Assembly: GCF_947179515.1 (NCBI RefSeq) | Contig: NC_067487.1 | Span: 45,944,014-46,008,013 of the forward strand | Origin: Apodemus sylvaticus | Lineage: Eukaryota; Chordata; Mammalia; Rodentia; Muridae | Direction of reading: 5' to 3' | Length of the DNA stretch: 64,000 nucleotides | Part shown: one piece after another, positions 58,164-64,000 of the stretch | Numbering within the stretch: position 1 is the first letter of the stretch | How the letters are laid out: each line of letters begins with the position of its first letter | Position numbers and translations under genes: made by a program | Notes under the pieces: model-generated | Database searches by the model: none | Seen by the model: only the letters and a program-made list of their open reading frames with translations | Told to the model about the DNA's origin: nothing

Positions 58164-59555
58164 GTTACATAGAAAAAAAGTACTCCTAAGAAGAAAGAGT
58201 GGAGACACACCATATAAAGCAACCAACTAATCATTACCTTAATGCTTTATTTAAAGACAGATTTTATAATATTTTTTTCTAAACCTTAGTGGTTTTCATA
58301 TCCTATACAAACACTGTTTGACTGGGACCACATTTCTTTGCAATTTAGGGTCACAACAACTCAGGCAATGCAGAACTACCACTCCACCCCCAACCCTGCA
58401 AACGTTCATTCTAACCTATGAAATTACGCCACTTCAAAAACACACCCATGCACCAACTGTCTTTATATTTAAAAGGACAAAATCTGATTCAAGAGAAGTT
58501 TGACTTTCCAAACACAAAAGGAAACCCATCAGGTTATGGCTTCCCCCGCACTCTACACTCAACCTCATCTCTCTCCTACGGTCCACTTCAGGGACTGACA
58601 TTAAACCAGGTTTGTTCCAGTGTGAGTTTAATAGCCATCATAGAAGCTGGCTGAAATCATTTGTTAAAGGCTAATATTTTAAATTTATAAACTTCAGAAG
58701 AAAGATAGCTTTTGAAGCTGGAAAAAAATCAGAGAACAGTAGTCTTTTTTGTGTGGTGCCCAGAAATTCGGCTACAAAGTGGTTCTATTGTGTTTCTCAT
58801 AATTTACATTTACTTTTTGGCAAAGCAGAAAGGAAAAAAATCAGTCAAACTTGAAGGCATACAATGAAACTGAAAAAATGGCATTTTTTTTCTTAATTTT
58901 AAAATGTGCCTTTGACATTTAGATATCAGCCAAACCAATATTCAACATTATAAAACACAAAACAGTAAAAGAGGCTGCAGCTGTTTGTCTGTGATGTCAC
59001 TGAACAGGTGTGTGGTACCGTATGACACCATAGAAACTGCATGGATCTCTTGGGGATGCCCACAGGAAACCAGTATGGAGCTGGCATTGGCTTGGGACTC
59101 GGTTCCTCAGATGTGACGAGAAAGCCACCAGGGATGACAAGAGTCCTGGTGACCGATCTGGGCAAATTCGGAGGCAGACATTCTCCCAAACAGATCAATA
59201 CTATCCAAGGTGCAGCTGAAAAACAGGATGGGTTTGTACCACTAAGCAAACAGAAAACCTGCTTATTCACAAGGCCAAAAGCACCGGGAACTTGTGTTGT
59301 CCACATTGTGTTTGCCAGTGACCTCGACTGTGACCTACAGGGCCACCCTGTCGGGAACTAGAAGTAATCTTGTGTTGGGGTTTCTGGCCACAAGGAAAGC
59401 CTATGGGATGGTGGCATTTTTAACTCTATCCCGTGTTAACCTAACCAGAGGATTGTGTGATGCCAAAATGGCTCATCAATGTAGTTAGTAAAGTGAGTGC
59501 TCTGATTATTTGATATGACAAAAGGAAAATAGAAATGAATGGCCATACATGAAGG
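58161..59555. other. Single-copy-looking segment with an unexplained open frame
   Basis: No transposon recognised. A + strand frame at 59041-59361 (106 codons from ATG, Gly/Val-containing, not low-complexity) and an overlapping minus-strand frame at 58926-59306 (126 codons) coexist. I recognise neither as a protein, and the + strand ATG has a weak context (T at -3). Confidence 0.35.
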
Positions 59556-59690
59556 ACGTCTGTCTGTCCTCCAAGCACTTAGAAAGTAGAGGCAGGGGTT
59601 CAAAGGCATCCTCAGCTATATAGCAAGGTTGGGGCCAGCTCAGGCTACAGGAGGCCCTGTCTCAAAAGGCAAACCAAGAAAAATTACTTT
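59556..59690 (+). mobile_element. B1 SINE (old)
   Basis: 'TGTCCTCCAAGCACTTAGAA' + 'AGTAGAGGCAGGGGTTCAAA', 'GGCCAGCTCAGGCTACAGGA' + 'GGCCCTGTCTCAAAAGGC'. Confidence 0.8.
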
Positions 59691-60129
59691 TTTTTCCCAG
59701 TCATTTTGGAATTGTGTGGGTACATCTGGGATTAAATTGATTTACATCGTTTTTTATGGTACACACCCAGAGATACACACACACATGCACATGCCATTTA
59801 ATTTGTGTGGGTAGACCAAATACTTTCATTTGGATAAATATGCTTCTAAGTCAAATTAATTGTTTCCTAGTTTCCATTAAGCCTGAAATACTGCAACCCC
59901 CAAAAAAGTAGCATTTGTATATGCTTGTATGAACCTTTTACACTGGGTGATGTGTGCTTGCATAAATGAATATTTAAATCCAATCAGTTCATGCAAGATA
60001 CATCAGTATTTTCGATGTTTAATGTTATTTTTAAAGGGGGGCGGTTGTAGTCCTTTAAACAATATTTCCAAAAAAGAGCTGAGAATGTGAAGATATTAAA
60101 AGTGGTCTTTATTTTGTGACGAAAGGTTC
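59691..60129. other. Unassigned sequence
   Basis: Nothing recognised. Confidence 0.4.
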
Positions 60130-60650
60130 CATAAGGAGATGAACACACACATCTACTCAACCCAGACAGAGATCCTGTGATGGAACAAAACACAGATACC
60201 ACCACAGTCCAACCCATGCCTTTTATTGGGGTTACCTACAAGAGCCTAATTGACTCAAAGACAGCTGCATTACCATGGCCCACCACAGCATGGGTGACAG
60301 TTCACAAAAGGAAACCCATAGCACACTTCACAACCTGCAGGCATCTCAGCAGGTTCCAGAGTGTCCTTTCAAAGTGATTCTAGTCTAAACCGCTTCCAGG
60401 CAGCTTAGCTGGTTTCCGATTCTCCTGGGGAAGGAAGCTGCTCTAGTCTCAGAGTCTTCTTTGCAGTCCTCTTTGTAGCTCATCTTCCTCTAGACTCTAA
60501 GCTTTTCTTGTTAAGTCTGTAGGAAGGAGCCTAGTGAATTTGGTCATTTTCGGGGACTTCCTGTAGCTGTTTTGAATTATTTGCCTTCCTGCATAAGGAA
60601 CTTCCTGTAGGAGAGAGTATCTCAATCTTCTCTGTTACACAACAGTCCAA
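60130..60650 (-). mobile_element. LTR of a rodent ERV-like family (copy 3 of 3)
   Basis: 'AGATACCACCACAGTCCAAC', 'CCCACCACAGCATGGGTGAC', 'GAATTTGGTCATTTTCGGGG' + 'ACTTCCTGTAGCTGTTTTGA' align with the 43.0-43.5 kb copy in the same orientation. It is the last large repeat before the Fst promoter region, about 3 kb away. Confidence 0.75.
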
Positions 60651-60674
60651 TGCGAGTCTAGGCAAACTGACCTC

Positions 60675-60838
60675 ATAAAGGATGCTGGGTATACCTAAGG
60701 GGTTAAGAAGGTTCAGAACACGTGCTGCAGAGGACCTGAGTTCAGTTCCCAGAACCCATCCCATGGTCCTTCTTCTGAACTTCTTGGAAACCTCCACTCA
60801 CACATACATACATAATTTAAAGGAATAAATAACCTTTA
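60675..60838 (+). mobile_element. tRNA-derived SINE (B2/B3 class)
   Basis: 'GTGCTGCAGAGGACCTGAGT' + 'TCAGTTCCCAGAACCCATCC' contains the B-box region. The tail is ACATACATACATAATTTAAA. Confidence 0.7.
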
Positions 60839-62470
60839 TTTATAAAATGACCTCATCTACAAGTAGGCATAAGTATAATTTGAACATCTTATATGGTTCC
60901 AATTTTGAAAAGTTTTAAGACAAACCTCTCAAGTTTCAAAGGCTACCCGATGACTTGGAACCAAAAGATGTGTTTAAATTGGAAAGAAATAGAAATTTCT
61001 GCAATTATGCTTCTATCCTAAAGACATTCTAATGGCCATTGGTAGCCATAGGAATCAGTAATCTACCAACTAAGAGTTTATGTGCACTTAAAATGCTTAT
61101 TTTCCAACTCCAGATAAATAGTTTGATATTTAAAAAATAAAGTCTAGCTAAAACAGAAGCTGGGTGTTTTGCTGGCAGGGGAAAAAAATCATATAGGATG
61201 GGGAGAGGTCAAGTAACAGTAATTGTTAGCTCTCCTTTAAGTAAAATTTCCCCCTGGAATATTGGTGGGGAAATATGAAGGGGAAAAAACAAAGTTCCCC
61301 GGTAGTGCATCACAGCATACGTATCTCTGAGTAAAGAAGAAATAGTTTAACTTTGAAATCCTGCCTTTAAGTGGCTGCTCCTGCAAGGGGGACAATTTGC
61401 TATTAATTGTTAATGTCGCCTACCATTAGAGGGCACTAAACAACTCCACATTAATGCGTTGGAGGGAAGAGAAAAGGAAGCGAGGAAAGGGGAGGGAGGG
61501 TATGGGCAGAGTTCGGGGAGAGGGAGGGGGAGAGAGAAGCCGGGAAGGGCTGGGAAAGAGAGATGAGGGGAGTGGGAGGAGGGAGGAAAAAACCCGAAGA
61601 GGAAGGAGACAAACAGGCAGACAGACAGTAACAGACAAAATGAATCAGGAAAGATTAAGAAGGATGTGGAGCCCCAGAGCCGTCTAAAGTGAGCAAAAAG
61701 CCGGCTCTCCCGGGTCACCCACTCCCCTCCCCGCCGCTCCGGTCCTCATGACTGTAATTATAAAGCGAAAAGCGGCGGCGGCGGCGAGGTCACTCGTTTT
61801 TACCAGCCTGCTGCACCGAATGCGCGCGGTGCAGGTGCGGCGGCCGCGGGGCCTTTGTGATTCATGCCCACTTTCAAAGGGGGGCTTGGGCCCGTCTGAG
61901 AGGCACCCAAACAACTGTCTTCTAATATTAGCACGGCTGTATTTCGGGATCTATTATAGTCTGTCCAGACAGATCCCATTGTAATGGGACCTTTTATTAA
62001 AAGATTAGCACTATCTCCTGCAGTTGGTGGAAAAAAATCTGTTATCACTGAGTTATTTGCAGTTGTGGAGGGGGTGGGAGGAGGGTGATGGAAGATGGGG
62101 GTGGGAGGATGAGAGGAGGACTGGGGGGGGGCTCTAGGGCGGGGGTAGAGAAGAAGGGCGAATTTGAAATCTGCAGAGCAAATCCCAATGACCTGGGAAT
62201 GTCCAAGAATTTTGTCTGCATAGTTCGCTGTTTGTTGTCGTTCGGGCTTCAGAAGCGAAAAGAACAGAAAAATGTAAAAGGCAGCTTTGAAATAAACAAT
62301 ATAGCATTTTCCGTGAAGTAATCGTTTTAAATAAAAGGAAATATCGCCTCCTCAGTTTCATTGAGCCGTGCCAGAAAATGTTATAAATGAGAAGACCCGC
62401 CAACTTTCGGCGAAGAATGCCAGGCATTGCACTCAAGAAACTGAAGCTGCAGAAGTTCATTATCATGGTG
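60839..62470. promoter_or_regulatory. Repeat-poor block upstream of Fst (candidate regulatory region)
   Basis: About 1.6 kb with no recognisable transposon, in contrast to the flanking 60 kb. It holds TCF/LEF-like motifs (TTTCAAAGG at 60934-60942, AACAAAG at 61288-61294, CTTTGAA at 61351-61357, CTTTCAAAGGGG at 61871-61882), TAATT homeodomain-type cores near 61400-61410, and a palindrome cluster at 61959-61989. Fst is reported as a Wnt/beta-catenin target, which suits these motifs. Enhancer status is inference. Confidence 0.45.
61959..61989. promoter_or_regulatory. Palindromic CAGA (Smad-like) site beside a 16-bp dyad
   Basis: GTCTGTCCAGACAGA (61959-61973) carries opposed GTCT/AGAC Smad half-sites. 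It is directly followed by TCCCATT-GT-AATGGGA (61974-61989), perfect 7-bp arms with a 2-nt spacer. Two adjacent dyads in a repeat-free block suggest a protein-bound element. Confidence 0.4.
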
Positions 62471-62489
62471 CAATCTTTTTTTTTTTAAA

Positions 62490-62493
62490 TATG

Positions 62494-62568
<75 letters not shown>
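62490..62568. repeat. (GA)n microsatellite
   Basis: About 78 bp of nearly pure GA, roughly 1.1 kb upstream of the Fst ATG and at the left edge of the CpG island. E/R-rich and S/L-rich frames across it are artefacts. Confidence 0.97.
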
Positions 62569-62569
<1 letters not shown>

Positions 62570-63107
62570 CGGGACAGAAACTGGGGCGTCTCGGAGCGGG
62601 GGAGGAGGGGGGCAGACCGCCTACGTCGGCGCCCCCGCTCGGGGCTGCGACTCCAGACGCGAAGTGAAAGGGGAGAAAAGAAAGGGAGAGGGCGAGACTG
62701 CCGGGGGCGGCCGGCTCCGAGGTGTTAAACATTTTTGTTTGCCTCTGACTTGTGGAGACCGAGGGCCGGGTCTCCGCAGCGCTCGGCCCCGGGCAGAAGG
62801 TGCCCGGGGGGTCGGGGGTTCTTAGCAACCTACTCCAGGTTGGGGGAGTGGGAGGCGGGGGAGCGGGCAGGGTGGCCGCAAAGTGAGACACGCAAGAGAC
62901 CTCGGGACACAAAACGTCTCCGGGACCCTGCGCCAAGGCTCCGCGGGAAGGATCCTGAAACTGCTCCCCGGGGCATTCCCGCAGCTCCGGGATCCTGCGG
63001 CTTGTCGCCCAAGTGTCTCCCGAGCCCTGGAGCAGTGGTGCTGGGGACCCACTCCCGGGGTCCCCGCGCTCCGCCGCCGGTCGCCTCCTCCAGCGTCCTC
63101 ACTCACT

Positions 63108-63164
63108 CGCGCACACGCACACACGCGCGCGCGCGCACACATACACACACACACACACACACAC
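63108..63164. repeat. Alternating purine-pyrimidine (CA/CG)n tract
   Basis: CA repeats surround a CGCGCGCGCGCG core. Nearly perfect alternation over more than 50 bp is the type of sequence that can adopt Z-DNA. It is about 530-590 bp upstream of the Fst ATG. Confidence 0.93.
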
Positions 63165-63522
63165 TCGCACGCCACCCCGGGCGCGCCGGCTCCGAGCGGC
63201 GGCTTGCAGGACTGAAGTGGATGTTCCTCCCCACCCCCGACGCGTCGCCCCCCAGCCCCCGCCCCTGCCTCCTTCCCCCTCCCCTCCCTCTCCGACGCAA
63301 ATAAGAACTCGGCGATTCCCCTCCTGCCGCTTTGATTTCGGGCACCTCCGACAGATAATTGGGAAGGGTTTCCAGAAGGTGGGAAATGTCACCTGATTCA
63401 CACTGAACTTTTAAAAGCTCCCCACCCCCAAAAGAGCCGGCACACCCTCGGTCTCGGCCGCCCTCCCACAGCCCCACACACTGGGAGACCGCCCACCGCA
63501 AACCTCGGAGACCCCCGTCTAG

Positions 63523-63531
63523 ATTTAAAAG
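63523..63531 (+). promoter_or_regulatory. Fst: TATA-like box
   Basis: ATTTAAAAG in a GC-rich surround. Initiation about 25-30 bp downstream would fall near 63550-63560 and give a 5'UTR of about 140 nt. An alternative box at 63409-63417 would give a longer leader. Confidence 0.45.
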
Positions 63532-63550
63532 CGCGGCTGCGCCCGGCTTC

Positions 63551-63557
63551 TGACGTC
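63551..63557. promoter_or_regulatory. Fst: CRE-like TGACGTC motif
   Basis: Seven of eight bases of the CREB/ATF palindrome. It lies at or just downstream of the expected start site. cAMP and GnRH responsiveness is known for follistatin, but this exact site's role is inferred. Confidence 0.35.
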
Positions 63558-63695
63558 CATTGAATCGCGCGGGCGGCCGGTGGCGAGCGCGGGGCTGCGC
63601 CGGGATCGCTGCGCCCTCCGCCGCTCGCCTCTGCGACGCGCACCGCTCGCCCAAGCCACCCGCCGCCGCGCTCCTCGCCCCGCGCCGGCCCCAGG
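63553..63695 (+). other. Fst: Fst 5'UTR (start inferred)
   Basis: Highly GC-rich leader without an upstream ATG. The 5' boundary is only inferred from the TATA-like box at 63523. Confidence 0.5.
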
Positions 63696-63780
63696 ATGGT
63701 CTGCGCCAGGCACCAGCCCGGCGGGCTCTGCCTCCTGCTGCTGCTACTCTGCCAGTTCATGGAGGACCGCAGCGCCCAGG
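63696..63780 (+). CDS. Fst: Follistatin exon 1 (signal peptide), partial CDS
   Basis: Follistatin is a secreted single-chain glycoprotein that binds and neutralises activins, and also myostatin/GDF11 and some BMPs, in the extracellular space. This exon encodes 28 full codons, MVCARHQPGG...LCLLLLLLC...FMEDRSAQ, which match the murine follistatin signal peptide. It has a basic N-terminal part (Arg5, His6), a hydrophobic core (residues 11-19) and a polar C-region. The human protein has Arg instead of Cys at position 3. The ATG has A at -3 and G at +4 (strong context), and no ATG lies between the TATA-like box and it. The exon ends one base into codon 29 (phase 1) at G|GTGAGT, which fits Ala29 being completed by exon 2 and cleavage before Gly30. 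The mature N-terminal domain and the three follistatin domains lie outside the window. Confidence 0.96.
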
Positions 63781-64000
63781 GTGAGTGGTAGGGATGCGAC
63801 CGGAGGCTCGGGGCTGGGGCAGGGGTTCTACTTTTCTGTCTTCTCCACTTGGTCTGTTCTGACCGACGCTGCTCTCGGAAGATGTTGGAACCACCCGGCT
63901 ACTCCTATAGAAAGGAAAGGGAGGAAAAGACTGAAGGCAGTGAGTGACACTTCGGGACAGAGAGCGGAGTTTAGAGCCAGGTTATCCTCCAAAAGGAAAG
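63781..64000 (+). other. Fst: Fst intron 1, 5' part
   Basis: Begins with a consensus donor (GTGAGT) directly after the phase-1 exon end and runs off the window. No further exon is seen. Confidence 0.92.

Larger units (their letters stand above)
63330..63560 (+). promoter_or_regulatory. Fst: Fst proximal promoter
   Basis: Placed by its position just upstream of exon 1. Visible sites are an AGATAATTG GATA/homeodomain-type patch (63353-63361), CACCTG E-box (63390-63395), a TTTTAAAAG box (63409-63417), CCGCCC GC-box-like motif (63490-63495), ATTTAAAAG TATA-like box (63523-63531) and TGACGTC CRE-like site (63551-63557). The boundaries are inferred. Confidence 0.6.
62570..63860. promoter_or_regulatory. 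CpG island over the Fst promoter and exon 1
   Basis: CpG dinucleotides are frequent (for example around 62630-62720, 62930-63080, 63170-63250 and 63530-63690), unlike the CpG-poor upstream DNA. Overlapping open frames of up to 189 codons on both strands come from GC-richness and lack known domains. CpG islands mark many developmental-gene promoters. Confidence 0.9.

Noticed and set aside
62735..63304. 189-codon + strand frame and the 157- and 183-codon minus-strand frames
   Set aside because: GC-rich CpG-island sequence suppresses stop codons. The frames cross (CA)n and (GA)n tracts and are not the follistatin frame.
63560..63784. Frame overlapping Fst exon 1
   Set aside because: It is out of frame with the follistatin ATG at 63696 and begins at a TTG, not an ATG.
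1..64000. CRISPR arrays, operons, phage or integron modules
   Set aside because: The window is mammalian nuclear DNA. Its tandem arrays are microsatellites without spacer-repeat structure.

Overview
This window is mammalian, and more exactly murine, genomic DNA. It carries rodent-specific SINEs (B1, B2, B3, B4), the rodent hAT-type repeat URR1, rodent L1 3' ends, MaLR-like LTRs and many long (CA)n, (GA)n and (GGAA)n tracts. B2 ends of the 'ctctccagccc' type, and the absence of abundant young rat-type ID elements and rat-type young L1 tails, favour mouse (Mus) over rat. That species call is an inference.

Only one protein-coding gene is supported. At the right edge, on the + strand, lies exon 1 of follistatin (Fst). 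Its ATG is at 63696, it encodes the signal peptide, and it ends in a splice donor at 63780/63781. The last ~220 bases are intron 1. Everything to the left is upstream, non-coding DNA. From established knowledge the long 5' flank of Fst in mouse (chr 13) and human (chr 5) is gene-poor, with Mocs2 the next gene on that side. The window agrees: the other open frames fall in low-complexity tracts, transposon remnants or GC-rich shadow sequence.

Layout. 0-5.8 kb: microsatellites, a local tandem duplication, B3/B2, L1 tails and one URR1. 5.8-22 kb: mostly single-copy sequence with old MIRs, B4/B1, two URR1 copies and a hairpin-forming inverted duplication at 9.5-9.9 kb. 22-29 kb: dense L1 3'UTR remnants, with an L1 nested in an L1 and an LTR inside another. 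29-34 kb: mostly unassigned. 34-39.5 kb: a SINE-rich segment with duplicated blocks and a ~185-bp-arm inverted repeat around a 602-bp spacer. 39.7-42.8 kb: a 5'-truncated L1 inside an older LTR, with clean target-site duplications and an apparent 3' transduction. 43-60.7 kb: LTR remnants (three copies of one family), B3s, an inverted L1, and single-copy blocks. 60.8-62.5 kb: a repeat-poor block that looks like proximal regulatory DNA. 62.5-63.8 kb: CpG island, promoter and exon 1 of Fst.

Functionally the right 3 kb is one unit: candidate upstream elements (TCF/LEF-like motifs, a palindromic CAGA/Smad-like site beside a 16-bp dyad), a (GA)n tract, a Z-DNA-prone (CA/CG)n tract, a CpG island, a TATA-like box and the secreted-protein start. 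No novel protein system was found. The most interesting signals are structural: the L1 transduction, the twin-primed L1 inversion, the two large inverted repeats and the dyad cluster upstream of Fst.
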